Source of the DNA: JAUMBM01 sp964645715
Lineage (GTDB): Bacteria > Bacteroidota > Bacteroidia > Chitinophagales > Saprospiraceae
Assembly: GCA_964645715.1 (NCBI GenBank)
Contig: CAZYAO010000074.1
Coordinates: forward strand, 1 to 10,242
Reading direction: 5' to 3'
DNA length: 10,242 nt
The notes below the pieces were generated by a model. It did not search any database and was not told where the DNA came from. It worked only from the letters and a program-made list of their open reading frames with translations. Positions 1 to 6,731 of this stretch are shown in pieces. Within the stretch, counting starts at the first letter, position 1. Every line of letters begins with the position of its first letter. Made by a program: the position numbers and the translations under genes.

Positions 1-141
1 CTGCTGCTGGCCATCCACGCGTACTTCTACCTCAGTGGCCAAGTGTCACCCCTGCGCGACTGGGTCGCCCCGCTCATACTGCTGACCATCCTCAGTGGTA
101 GTATTTTGCGCTACGCGCGGCAGAAGGCTTCGGCACAGTGA
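1..141 (+). CDS. C-terminal end of an unidentified membrane protein (5' truncated by window edge)
   Basis: Frame 1 is open from the first base to a TGA at 139-141, giving a 46-residue tail. It contains a hydrophobic start (LLLAIHAYFYL), a short polar turn (SGQVSPLRDW), a second hydrophobic stretch (VAPLILLTILSGSIL) and a basic end (RYARQKASAQ). This looks like the last two membrane segments of a polytopic protein with a positively charged cytoplasmic tail. There is too little sequence to name a family. It is convergent with the minus-strand esterase that ends at 262, with a GC-rich hairpin between them. That the frame is coding rests on its openness up to the edge, the plausible topology and the lack of a better frame. 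Confidence 0.6.
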   Translation: MLLAIHAYFYLSGQVSPLRDWVAPLILLTILSGSILRYARQKASAQ

Positions 142-204
142 GCACCGTACTTCCCTAAGTGGCGGTTGGGCAAGACTATCTCCCCCCCAATATCCGGGTT
201 ATTT

Positions 205-235
205 TTATTTGCGGCGGCTCAGGCCGCCAAAAAAG
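205..235. repeat. Short GC-rich hairpin (A-type) between convergent genes
   Basis: A perfect 6-bp stem GGCGGC (213-218) / GCCGCC (223-228) has the tetraloop TCAG, a T-rich stretch before it and an A run after it, so it reads much the same on both strands. On the minus strand its loop is CTGA, as in the hairpin at 2823-2840. It lies in the 120-nt spacer between the end of the first gene (141) and the end of the esterase (262), where a bidirectional terminator or 3'-end stabiliser would be expected. Neither strand has a clean T run after the stem, so it is not a textbook intrinsic terminator. Nothing else is recognisable in this spacer. Confidence 0.55.
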
Positions 236-261
236 CTACCGCAGGCCGGGGCAGCACGCCC

Positions 262-1284
262 TTAGTGCAGGTATTTTTGGAAAAAAGCCGCCAGCTCCAG
301 CCAGCCGGGGCTGGTGTATCTCGCGGCAGGTAGCCGCGCCAGACAGGGCGATCCCAGCGCCGTAGCGCGGCGCAGCAGCGCCTGCCCATGGCGATAATGA
401 TGAAAAAGTGCATCCTGATCCTTTGGCAACCCCCGGGCCGGCAGGGGGTTGTCGATCCAAAGGGGCGGATCATCGGCGGATAGCATGGCCAGCATGTCTA
501 CCTGCTCGCGGTAACGCGCGACCGCCGGCGCCTTCAGCGATACCGGCAGCCGGCAGCCGTAAAAAGCAGCGATGCGGTCGGCCCCGACCAGCGCATACAA
601 GTGCTTAGTCTTAAAACGTTCCCGCCTGAACACCTCGTTCCAGTCCAGCAGATCATAGGTCGCCTGGGTAGCAAATACCGCTATGGCGCTGACGCGCGTA
701 GATTCATGCGCAGTCGGATCCGCCGACGTCTCGTCTTTCATATCTTCCTGCAGGCCTATCCACAACGACGTGCCAGCGCCCGCTGAAGTACCGTACAAAG
801 CCACCCGCTCCTTGTCAATATTGAAGTAGGCAGCATTATGCCGAATGTACTGCAGGCAGCGGCGGGCATCGTGCAGCGACTTGAGTACCCCCGTAGTATC
901 CCCCACTGCCAGCAGGCGGTAGTTGATCGAAGCAAAAGCGATGCCCTCAGAAAGCAGCGCATTGATCAGCGCCACCCCCGTCTCCTGCCCGTACAACTCC
1001 GACTTGTCCCCGCCCTCAAAGCCCCCACCGTGAATAAACAGCACCAAGGGCAGCGGTTGCGACGCATTGGGTACAAACAGATCGAAGGTATGCAGGCTGT
1101 CGGCACCATAAGACAGATTTTCGAAAAAGCTAACGGACAATTCCGGCCGCAGGGCAATGGGTGCCCGCGCCCGGGATGTCAGCCGCTGCTGCCCTTGCAG
1201 CAGTCCGGCAGTCAGCAACAGCAAGACTCCCAAAAAATGCCCCAGCAAAAACTTAACACATACTCTATTGACTATCTGGTACAT
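262..1284 (-). CDS. Exported alpha/beta hydrolase, HGGG-type esterase/lipase
   Basis: This 340-residue protein starts with a basic and then hydrophobic segment (residues about 8-32, including FLGVLLLLTAGLL), a signal peptide or membrane anchor. The mature domain has the oxyanion-hole motif HGGG (85-88) and the nucleophile elbow GTSAG (165-169, Ser167). The acid is probably in SADDPPLW (Asp271 or Asp272) and the base in HHYRHG (His299 likely). These mark the carboxylesterase/BD-FAE-like (hormone-sensitive lipase-like) alpha/beta hydrolases, which cleave carboxyl esters. The length suits the family and it appears intact. The ATG at 1284 begins 2 nt after the stop of the upstream DUF1801 gene, so the two are probably co-transcribed. 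The substrate cannot be read from the sequence. Confidence 0.88.
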   Translation of the reverse strand: MYQIVNRVCVKFLLGHFLGVLLLLTAGLLQGQQRLTSRARAPIALRPELSVSFFENLSYGADSLHTFDLFVPNASQPLPLVLFIHGGGFEGGDKSELYGQETGVALINALLSEGIAFASINYRLLAVGDTTGVLKSLHDARRCLQYIRHNAAYFNIDKERVALYGTSAGAGTSLWIGLQEDMKDETSADPTAHESTRVSAIAVFATQATYDLLDWNEVFRRERFKTKHLYALVGADRIAAFYGCRLPVSLKAPAVARYREQVDMLAMLSADDPPLWIDNPLPARGLPKDQDALFHHYRHGQALLRRATALGSPCLARLPAARYTSPGWLELAAFFQKYLH

Positions 1285-1286
1285 GA

Positions 1287-1646
1287 TTATTTCTTTTTCA
1301 ATTTATTTTCTTCGATCCGAAACCGGATTATCTCCTCAATCAGCGCCCAGGGCATGGGCTCTTCCAGCGGAAACTGCACTGACCCCTTGCCTCGTTTGTA
1401 GGCTGCCAGCGCTGCCGCAAAATGGCTGTGCGCCGATGGAAGAGCATACAAACCTATGTGATGCGCATGGGCTGCAAAGTACAACAACGGCCGTCCGTAC
1501 AACTTATAAGCAGGCATACCATAGGCCATAGCCTCGGCCGCTTCCGGTGCCAGTCTCCTGACCAGCTGCCGCAATTCCTGCAGCCGCAGCTGCAGCTCCT
1601 CCGAAAAACGGCTGATATATACATCGACTTCTGGGTTGGCTGACAT
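1287..1646 (-). CDS. DUF1801 (YdhG-like) domain protein
   Basis: A 119-residue protein starting MSANPEVDVYISRF. It carries the features of the DUF1801/YdhG family: an N-terminal helix with LQELRQLVRRLAPEAAEAM, the central AYGMPAYKLYGRPLLYFAAHAHHIGLY-type core (positions given by the conserved GMPAY and the HIGLY strand), and a C-terminal KGSVQFPLEEPMPWALIEEI segment. Family members are small cytosolic proteins; some are called iron chaperone-like, but the biochemical role is not settled. I chose the ATG at 1646. The frame stays open to an ATG at 1685, but the extra 13 residues (Cys-rich, hydrophobic) are not part of the family. The stop is 2 nt before the esterase start. It ends in the lysine-rich tail EENKLKKK. 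Confidence 0.85.
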   Translation of the reverse strand: MSANPEVDVYISRFSEELQLRLQELRQLVRRLAPEAAEAMAYGMPAYKLYGRPLLYFAAHAHHIGLYALPSAHSHFAAALAAYKRGKGSVQFPLEEPMPWALIEEIIRFRIEENKLKKK

Positions 1647-1756
1647 ACCACAACAAATTAGTAACATACAAGTAACACACAACACAAATTTGCCACTAAT
1701 CCATTAATTATTTGTCCTGCACACAAAAAATACTCGCTACGAAAGCTGATTTCACC

Positions 1757-1764
1757 TACCTTTA
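1757..1764 (+). promoter_or_regulatory. Possible Bacteroidota -7 box (TACCTTTA) upstream of the hydrolase
   Basis: TACCTTTA matches 7 of 8 positions of the Bacteroidota -7 element TAnnTTTG and lies 16 nt before the ATG at 1781, implying a very short leader. I see no good TTG-type -33 partner at the usual spacing, so the call is weak. The same octamer occurs at 2911-2918 before the next plus-strand unit. Confidence 0.35.
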
Positions 1765-1780
1765 AAACAAAACTATCCAC

Positions 1781-2728
1781 ATGGAAGCCACCGCCATCAT
1801 CGCCCGCAACATCCTCTCAGCACTGGGCAGCCTGATTTTTTTCGTTGCCCTCCTCTTCACCCGCTGCGACCGCAGCCCCGCATCTCTGCAAGCCGACTAC
1901 GCCCGGCCACCCTCTGCCTTCCTCGACCTCATGGGCATGCAGGTACACTACCGCGACCAGGGCAATCGCTCCGACAGCCTTCCTCTCGTTCTCCTCCACG
2001 GCACGGGCGCAAGCCTGCATACCTTCGATGCCTGGGTGGAAGACCTGCAGCGCGACCGCCGCGTACTACGCATGGATCTACCCGCCTTTGGGCTTACCGG
2101 CCCCTTCCCCGACGGCAACTACAGTATCGACCACTACCTCCGTTTTCTCGACAGCTTCCTGCTGGCCACCGGCATTGAGCGCTGTATACTGGGCGGCAAC
2201 TCGCTGGGCGGCAACATCGCCTGGCGCTACGCTGCCCGCTATCCCGACAAGGTTGCCCGCCTCGTGCTCATCAATGCAGCCGGCTATCCACTCACCTCAG
2301 AGCGTATTCCCCTAGCCTTTTCGCTGGCCCGCACACCCCTCATCAAAGAGCTCGTCCCCTTCATCAGTCCCCGCTTCATCGTCGCCTCCAGCGTCGAGAA
2401 TGTGTATGCAGATCCAACCAAAGTAAGTGACGCGCTCGTTGATCGCTACTACGAACTGAGCCTGCGCGAAGGCAACCGACGCGCTTTTGTCGACCGCCTC
2501 AATGCACCAGCCGATGCACAGCCCATCGAGCAGCTTCGCACGCTCCGGCAGCCGACACTCATCCTGTGGGGACAGGAAGACCGGCTCATCCCCGTCGCCT
2601 ATGCGCACCGATTTGCCAATGATCTGCCCGATAACCAAGTACACATATTAGCCCGTAGCGGGCATGTGCCTATGGAAGAAAGCCCCGCAGAGAGCCTGCT
2701 GCCACTGCGGGCTTTTTTGGAAAAATAA
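1781..2728 (+). CDS. Membrane-anchored alpha/beta hydrolase
   Basis: A 315-residue protein with a hydrophobic N-terminal segment (about residues 10-27, ILSALGSLIFFVALLF) followed by TRCD. The Cys is not in a good lipobox, so a transmembrane anchor or signal peptide is likelier than a lipoprotein. The catalytic domain shows the HG oxyanion motif (LLHGTGAS, 72-79), the nucleophile elbow GNSLGG (139-144, Ser141), the acid in GQEDRLIP (Asp267) and the base in SGHVPMEE (His295). The full triad and the cap-region length fit the alpha/beta hydrolase fold-1 family (epoxide hydrolase, haloalkane dehalogenase and C-C hydrolase relatives), and the substrate is unknown. It stands alone: divergent from the DUF1801/esterase pair and closed by a strong terminator. 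The ATG at 1781 follows the AT-rich promoter-like box closely. Confidence 0.88.
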   Translation: MEATAIIARNILSALGSLIFFVALLFTRCDRSPASLQADYARPPSAFLDLMGMQVHYRDQGNRSDSLPLVLLHGTGASLHTFDAWVEDLQRDRRVLRMDLPAFGLTGPFPDGNYSIDHYLRFLDSFLLATGIERCILGGNSLGGNIAWRYAARYPDKVARLVLINAAGYPLTSERIPLAFSLARTPLIKELVPFISPRFIVASSVENVYADPTKVSDALVDRYYELSLREGNRRAFVDRLNAPADAQPIEQLRTLRQPTLILWGQEDRLIPVAYAHRFANDLPDNQVHILARSGHVPMEESPAESLLPLRAFLEK

Positions 2729-2733
2729 AATAC

Positions 2734-2840
2734 GCAGCTTACGCTGCCAAAGAATCTGCTGCCTTTGTGTGTATTTATTAGGGGTAAAACCCCAAAAAAT
2801 ACACACAAAGGCATTTTTTTTACTGCGGCCTGAGCCGCAG
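2734..2840. repeat. Composite A-B-A hairpin module
   Basis: Three palindromes lie in a row: GCAGC-TTAC-GCTGC (2734-2747), the long AT-rich hairpin 2760-2813, and CTGCGGC-CTGA-GCCGCAG (2823-2840). The last is flanked by T8 and A8, which extend its stem apart from one mismatch. The layout (short GC-rich tetraloop hairpin, long locus-specific hairpin, short GC-rich hairpin) matches the modules at 5441-5621 and 8229-8422. The rest of the 281-nt spacer up to 3009 holds only the promoter-like box at 2911 and an AC-rich leader. Confidence 0.6.
2760..2821 (+). terminator. Strong intrinsic terminator after the alpha/beta hydrolase
   Basis: A 17-bp perfect stem (2760-2776 with 2797-2813, arms beginning TGCCTTTGTG and ending CAAAGGCA) carries an inner GGGGT/ACCCC stem (2781-2785 with 2789-2793) around an AAA loop. 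Eight T residues follow (2814-2821). The hairpin starts 32 nt after the hydrolase stop. It is also the B element of the composite module described separately. Confidence 0.85.
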
Positions 2841-2910
2841 CAAAAAAAACATCCACAAAAATTACCCTAAAGAGCTGGCATTTGTCAGCTAAATGTCAAC
2901 AAAATATATA

Positions 2911-2918
2911 TACCTTTA
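2911..2918 (+). promoter_or_regulatory. Possible -7 box (TACCTTTA) of the six-gene operon
   Basis: TACCTTTA, the same octamer as at 1757, sits in the AT-rich stretch ATATATATACC about 90 nt before the ATG at 3010. A TTTG (2881-2884) lies upstream but 26 nt away, more than the usual spacing. The related words ATTTGTCA and AAATGTCA just upstream could be half-sites for a regulator, but this is weak. The leader contains CAGACCAG twice (from about 2925 and 2958); I cannot fold it into a known riboswitch. Confidence 0.4.
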
Positions 2919-3009
2919 ACTCACAGACCAGTACTGCCGACGGTAGCCCGCATTACCAGACCAGCAAGCAGACACTTTGAACTACCACTAACCCACAAAC
3001 CGCTCCGCA

Positions 3010-4026
3010 ATGATGCTTGAAAACGTGTTAATACAACAATTCACCAAAACATTCAGCCGTAGTCCGCAGCAAATCAACGGCTTGCACGAATCAGATGCCG
3101 AATTACTGCGGTTCGAGTCCCTCGGTGGCGAAACACTAGCCATTACCGTTGACGGTCTGGCTGACGAGATACAAGCGGGTCTCTACGACGATCCTTATAT
3201 CATTGGGTGGACGGCCGTCAACGCCTCCCTCAGCGATCTGGCGGCCGTAGGCGCCTCCCCCCTTGGCATCCTCCTGCAGCTGCAGCTGCCAGCCAGTATG
3301 CCTTCCGAGCAGCTGCAGGCGCTAAGTACAGGCGTGCGCGATGCCTGCGACCACCACCGCACCTATTTGCTGGGCGGCGACACCAACCACGGAACACAAT
3401 TGGACGTTTCTGTCACTGCCCTCGGCCGCTGCCGCCGTCCCATGCTGCGCAAAGGCTGCAAGCCGGGCGACTGGCTGTTTTGCAGCGGCCCCATGGGCTA
3501 CGGCAGCGCCTACGCTTTTGCCAAAATATTCAGGCAGCAGCAGCTGCCCTACCGGCCCCTCGCCCGCATTGAAGCAGGCCTGCTGATTGCCGACTACGCC
3601 AGCTGCTGTATCGACAGCAGTGACGGTCTCTTCCCGGCCCTGGCCCAGCTTTGTGAAGCCAACCCCTTGGGGTTTGTCCTCGAAACACCCCTGCAGGAGG
3701 TGTTGGAGCCCACTGCGGCCACGCTGGCAGCAGCCCATGGCATTGCTGACTGGATGATGCTGGCAGGCCCTCATGGCGAGTATGAACTCGTCTTCACCAT
3801 TGGCGATGCGCAGCTCAACGACTTCCGGCAGGCCGCTGCGCAGGCCAGCCTGCCCGTACTACAGTTAGGCCGCTGCCAGGCAGCGCCGTTGCTGCGCTTT
3901 ACGACCGCCGGCCGGCAGATTGAACTGCCGGCAGCTACCATTGCCAACCTGTACGAACAGCAAGGCAGCGACCCGCAAGCTTACTTCCAACACTTACAAA
4001 AACTCAATCAATCATGGCAGCAATAA
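3010..4026 (+). CDS. ThiL/PurM-superfamily kinase-like protein (AIR synthase-related)
   Basis: A 338-residue protein with thiamine-monophosphate kinase motifs in order: ITVDGLADEI (46-55, like the ThiL TVDxxVEGxHF region), GWTAVNASLSDLAAVGASP (66-84), GGDT (122-125), IDSSDGL (201-207) and GEYELVFT (256-263). ThiL phosphorylates thiamine phosphate to the diphosphate using ATP and Mg2+. The usual N-terminal GIGDDAA glycine/acidic motif is replaced by GLHESDAELL, and no thi gene or TPP riboswitch is near. I therefore call the fold and a likely ATP-dependent phosphotransfer, not thiamine synthesis. The start is MM (3010 or 3013). Its last 13 nt overlap the next gene (ATG at 4014), so translation of the two is probably coupled. 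It is the first gene of the operon. An AIR synthase-related protein with another small-molecule substrate is the main alternative. Confidence 0.82.
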   Translation: MMLENVLIQQFTKTFSRSPQQINGLHESDAELLRFESLGGETLAITVDGLADEIQAGLYDDPYIIGWTAVNASLSDLAAVGASPLGILLQLQLPASMPSEQLQALSTGVRDACDHHRTYLLGGDTNHGTQLDVSVTALGRCRRPMLRKGCKPGDWLFCSGPMGYGSAYAFAKIFRQQQLPYRPLARIEAGLLIADYASCCIDSSDGLFPALAQLCEANPLGFVLETPLQEVLEPTAATLAAAHGIADWMMLAGPHGEYELVFTIGDAQLNDFRQAAAQASLPVLQLGRCQAAPLLRFTTAGRQIELPAATIANLYEQQGSDPQAYFQHLQKLNQSWQQ

Positions 4027-5276
4027 ACCCGAATCTCAGCGAGGAGAGCCTGCACCAATGGCAGCTCCGCAACCAGACCGCGCCCCTGCTCGACAGGGCT
4101 CGCAATTTCAGTGCCTTTGTCGACGCCATGCAATCGCAGGGGCACATTCTCTACCGCCGCAAGATTGTTTCGCCGGCCGGCCGGGAAGTGTGGGTCGATG
4201 ACCCTATCAGTGGACAAATCAGGCCCATGCTCATGTTTGCCTCCAACAACTACCTGGGCTTGGCCAATCACCCCCACGTGCTGGCCAAAGTACAGCAGGC
4301 ACTGCATGACTATGGCGCCGGCATCGGCGGCCCGCCCCTGCTCAACGGCTACCTCAGGCTCAGCAGCCAACTGGAGGAACGACTGGCAGCCCTCAAAGGT
4401 AAAGAATCGGCCATGCTCTTCTCCTCCGGCTACGCGGCCAATCTGGGGCTCGTGAGCTCCCTGCTCCAGCCACGCGACCAACTGCTGTACGACGAGCTCA
4501 GCCATGCTTCTTTTCTCGATGGCATCAAACTCAAGCGGGTGGCTGCCAGATCCTTTGCACACAACGACCTGCAGCAACTTGAACAGCTGTTGGAAAAAGC
4601 CAGCAGCAGCAGTAGCGACCAATTTGTGGGTGTCGAGGGCATCTACTCCATGGACGGCGATATGGCACCGCTGCCAGCCATAGCAGCCCTCTGCCAGCGC
4701 TACGGCGCCCACCTGATTGTCGATGACGCCCACGGCACGGGAGTGGTAGGACCAGGCGGTGCCGGCACTGCTGCCTTGTTGAGCTGCGAACAGGACGTGG
4801 CGGTAGCCATGGGTACCTTCAGCAAGACGCTGGCCGCTGCAGGCGGCTTTCTGGCCGCTTCCCGCGATCTGATTGACTACATGCGCTACCACGCGCGCTC
4901 TTACGTTTTTTCCGCCTCTTTGCCACCTACCGTACAGGCGGCAGTGCTGGCAGGCCTCGAAGTCATTGAAAACGAGCCCTGGCTGCGCGACCAACTCCAC
5001 CAAAATGTACGCTATGCCACCGAACTCCTGGCACCTTACGGCATTATGCAGGCACCGGCGGGTGGCATCATAGCGCTGGCTCCACCGCCTGGCATGCAGG
5101 TGCGCGAAGCCAACCTGCGCTTCCACGAGGCAGGCATTTTTATCAATGCCATTGAGTACCCGGCAGTGCCCCTGTCACAGGAGCGGTTTCGCATCAGCCT
5201 CATGGCGCAGCATACCCCTGCTGATATTGAACGGCTGGTGGCGGTGGTTGAGGAATTGTGGAGGCCGTATAGGTGA
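4014..5276 (+). CDS. PLP-dependent alpha-oxoamine synthase (SPT/KBL/BioF family)
   Basis: A 420-residue fold-type I PLP enzyme of the usual family length. Visible landmarks are SNNYLGLANHP (77-87), GKESAMLFSSGYAANLG (129-145), ELSHASF (161-167, His164 stacks on PLP), DDAHGTG (237-243, Asp237 pairs with the pyridine nitrogen), GTFSKTLAAAGGF (267-279, Schiff-base Lys271) and PAVPLSQERFRISLMAQHT (383-401). Family members condense an acyl-thioester with an amino acid and release CO2, giving 3-ketosphinganine (SPT), capnine-type precursors, 2-amino-3-ketobutyrate (KBL) or KAPA (BioF). PAVP and the acyl-lipid neighbours favour a long-chain-base or lipid role, with no biotin or threonine genes alongside. 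The substrate-loop segment GGPPLLNGY (105-113) departs from the GSR-type sequence of classical members. It overlaps the ThiL-like gene by 13 nt. Confidence 0.9.
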   Translation: MAAINPNLSEESLHQWQLRNQTAPLLDRARNFSAFVDAMQSQGHILYRRKIVSPAGREVWVDDPISGQIRPMLMFASNNYLGLANHPHVLAKVQQALHDYGAGIGGPPLLNGYLRLSSQLEERLAALKGKESAMLFSSGYAANLGLVSSLLQPRDQLLYDELSHASFLDGIKLKRVAARSFAHNDLQQLEQLLEKASSSSSDQFVGVEGIYSMDGDMAPLPAIAALCQRYGAHLIVDDAHGTGVVGPGGAGTAALLSCEQDVAVAMGTFSKTLAAAGGFLAASRDLIDYMRYHARSYVFSASLPPTVQAAVLAGLEVIENEPWLRDQLHQNVRYATELLAPYGIMQAPAGGIIALAPPPGMQVREANLRFHEAGIFINAIEYPAVPLSQERFRISLMAQHTPADIERLVAVVEELWRPYR

Positions 5277-5458
5277 TAAACATTCGGGCGGCTGTCGCCG
5301 CCCNNNNNNNNNNNNNNNNNNNNNNNNNNNNNNNNNNNNNNNNNNNNNNNNNNNNNNNNNNNNNNNNNNNNNNNNNNNNNNNNNNNNNNNNNNNNNNNNN
5401 NNNTGAGGAATTGTGGAGGCCGTATAGGTGATAAACATTCGGGCGGCTGTCGCCGCCC
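5249..5458. other. Exact 55-nt duplication flanking an N gap (contig overlap)
   Basis: The 55 nt at 5249-5303 recur exactly at 5404-5458. They cover the last codons of the synthase gene, its stop and the first GC-rich hairpin. The left contig ends with this sequence and the right contig starts with it. An exact 55-nt shared end is what a k=55 de Bruijn assembler leaves at a branching node. The second copy of the gene tail is therefore probably not real, and base 5303 is likely followed directly by 5459 in the genome. Confidence 0.8.
5304..5403. other. Assembly gap (100 N)
   Basis: Exactly 100 N, the conventional size for a gap of unknown length. Given the identical 55-nt flanks, the true gap is probably negative (an overlap). 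Confidence 0.95.
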
Positions 5459-5621
5459 AAATGTTTTTTGTGCTTTATTTTTCCGCTTTTAGCGGAAAAA
5501 TAAAGCTAATGACGCCTTTTGGGGCGGCTGTCGCCGCCCAAATGTTTTTTGTGCTTTATTTTTCCGCTTTTAGCGGAAAAATAAAGCTAATGACGCCTTT
5601 TGGGGCGGCTGTCGCCGCCCC
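5441..5621. repeat. Tandem 81-nt palindromic array A-B-A-B-A
   Basis: GC-rich hairpins GGGCGGC-TGTC-GCCGCCC lie at 5441-5458, 5522-5539 and, with one extra G/C pair, 5602-5621. Between them are two identical copies of a 15-bp perfect AT-rich hairpin (5472-5486 with 5492-5506, and 5553-5567 with 5573-5587; loop TTTTA). Period is exactly 81 nt and the two full units are identical, so the duplication is recent or kept homogeneous. No T run follows either B hairpin directly, so these are not obvious intrinsic terminators. The array fills the 372-nt space (with the gap) between the synthase and DUF3419 genes; the open frame across it reflects the repeat, not a gene. Confidence 0.85.
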
Positions 5622-5648
5622 AAAATATTAATTAAAAAGCTATTGCGC

Positions 5649-6731
5649 ATGCTTTATTATACTCACGTCAATGAAGACTGCCGGCCTGAGCGCCGCAGCC
5701 TCCGACAGGCTGGCAGCAGCCGGCTGGTGTGTATCGCCGGCAGTGGAGAGCGGGTTATAGGCCTGCTGGACAGCAGTGAGCTGCGGGAGGTGGTGATCAT
5801 CGACAGCAATCCTGAAGCCCTGTGGCTCACCAACCTGAAGCTCACCGCCCTGCAGCAGCTCAGCCCTGCTGACTATCTTGCCTTCATCGGCGGCGGTACG
5901 ACAGTCGTGGCGGAGCAGTATGCCCACCTGCGTGCGCAGCTGCTGCCTCCCTGCCGGCAGTATTGGGACGAGCGCCCAGACGTGCTGCAGGGCGGAATCA
6001 TCAACGCAGGTGCCTTTGAGCAATTTTTGGCTCGCATACGCCCCCTGCTACGCATGTGGCTGGGCAGCCGCTTTCTCGACAGCCTGCAGCCCGGCAGCCC
6101 GCTTCCCTTCCCGCGCTACCGTTGGCAACTGCTCAGCGCACTGTTTGCCCAGCGATGGGTGTACCGGCTATTTCGCAACAGCGACCCCGCCTTTGTAGGG
6201 CCCGGCGCCCAGCTTGGGCTCATCCCCGCAGCACTCAACGCATCGATAGCAGCCGGCGATGCCTATTCCTCCTTCATGACACACCTCATTTTCCGCGGTC
6301 GGCTCGACCGCATGCTGCCGGCCGACCTCCCCCCCTCCATGGATGTTGCTGTGCTCGAACGGGTACAACAACGGCTGCGATCGGCCGAACTGCACATAAG
6401 CTATATGGCTGGCGACTGGGCAGATAGTTGCCGGCAGCTCGACGACAGCGCGACTACCTTTTACTCCGCCTCCGACCTGCTGAGTTTTGTAGATTTTGAC
6501 TACCTGACCCACTTCATTGCTGATGTCGGCCGGAGGCAATCCGCAGCCGTCGTAGTCGTACGCGCTTTTCTGCGCAACCGACCTGAGGATGCGCAGCTGC
6601 AGGCACTACAGCACAGCCAGCCAATGCTGACCGTAACCGATCTTTCGCAGGAGGAAAGCAGTGGTATGTATCAGGTATTTGTGCTGCAGACGCCATCAGC
6701 TTCTGTTTCACCCGATAACTCATTGACATGA
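5649..6731 (+). CDS. DUF3419 family protein, BtaA-like SAM 3-amino-3-carboxypropyl transferase candidate
   Basis: A 360-residue protein. It starts MLYYTHVNEDCRPERRSL, then a SAM-binding Rossmann core: glycine motif VCIAGSGERVIGLL (27-40) and acidic strand end VVIIDSNPEALWLTNLKLTAL (48-68, Asp52). The C-terminal half has TTFYSASDLLSFVDFDYL (269-286) and AVVVVRAFLRN (300-310), the pattern of DUF3419. The characterised member BtaA moves the 3-amino-3-carboxypropyl group of SAM to diacylglycerol, the first step of betaine-lipid (DGTS) synthesis. No BtaB-type N-methyltransferase is adjacent, so the product here may stay unmethylated or the acceptor may differ. The ATG at 5649 is preferred to an in-frame TTG 6 nt upstream. 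The TGA stop sits inside ATGA at 6728-6731, a relic start/stop overlap discussed in the findings. Confidence 0.82.
   Translation: MLYYTHVNEDCRPERRSLRQAGSSRLVCIAGSGERVIGLLDSSELREVVIIDSNPEALWLTNLKLTALQQLSPADYLAFIGGGTTVVAEQYAHLRAQLLPPCRQYWDERPDVLQGGIINAGAFEQFLARIRPLLRMWLGSRFLDSLQPGSPLPFPRYRWQLLSALFAQRWVYRLFRNSDPAFVGPGAQLGLIPAALNASIAAGDAYSSFMTHLIFRGRLDRMLPADLPPSMDVAVLERVQQRLRSAELHISYMAGDWADSCRQLDDSATTFYSASDLLSFVDFDYLTHFIADVGRRQSAAVVVVRAFLRNRPEDAQLQALQHSQPMLTVTDLSQEESSGMYQVFVLQTPSASVSPDNSLT

Noticed and set aside
2920..3009. TPP riboswitch before the ThiL-like gene
   Set aside because: The conserved CUGAGA and ACCUGAUC-type thi-box words are absent from the leader.
4008..5126. 372-codon minus-strand open frame antisense to the oxoamine synthase
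   Set aside because: No recognisable motifs, and it lies opposite a gene with full PLP-enzyme signatures. Long antisense frames are common in GC-rich coding sequence.
5404..5440. A second genuine copy of the oxoamine synthase gene tail (partial gene duplication)
   Set aside because: The duplicate is exactly 55 nt, begins at the first base after the N run and ends where the left contig ends, which fits a k-mer overlap better than biology.
5441..5621. CRISPR array (regular repeats)
   Set aside because: The period is 81 nt and the units are identical throughout, with no variable spacers. The same holds for 8229-8422, and no cas gene is present.
5428..5631. Open frame across the 81-nt array encoding a repeated AAVAAQMFFVLYFSAFSGK peptide
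   Set aside because: 81 nt is a multiple of three, so an open unit stays open when duplicated. The sequence consists of perfect palindromes, and the frame includes the assembly-duplicated region.
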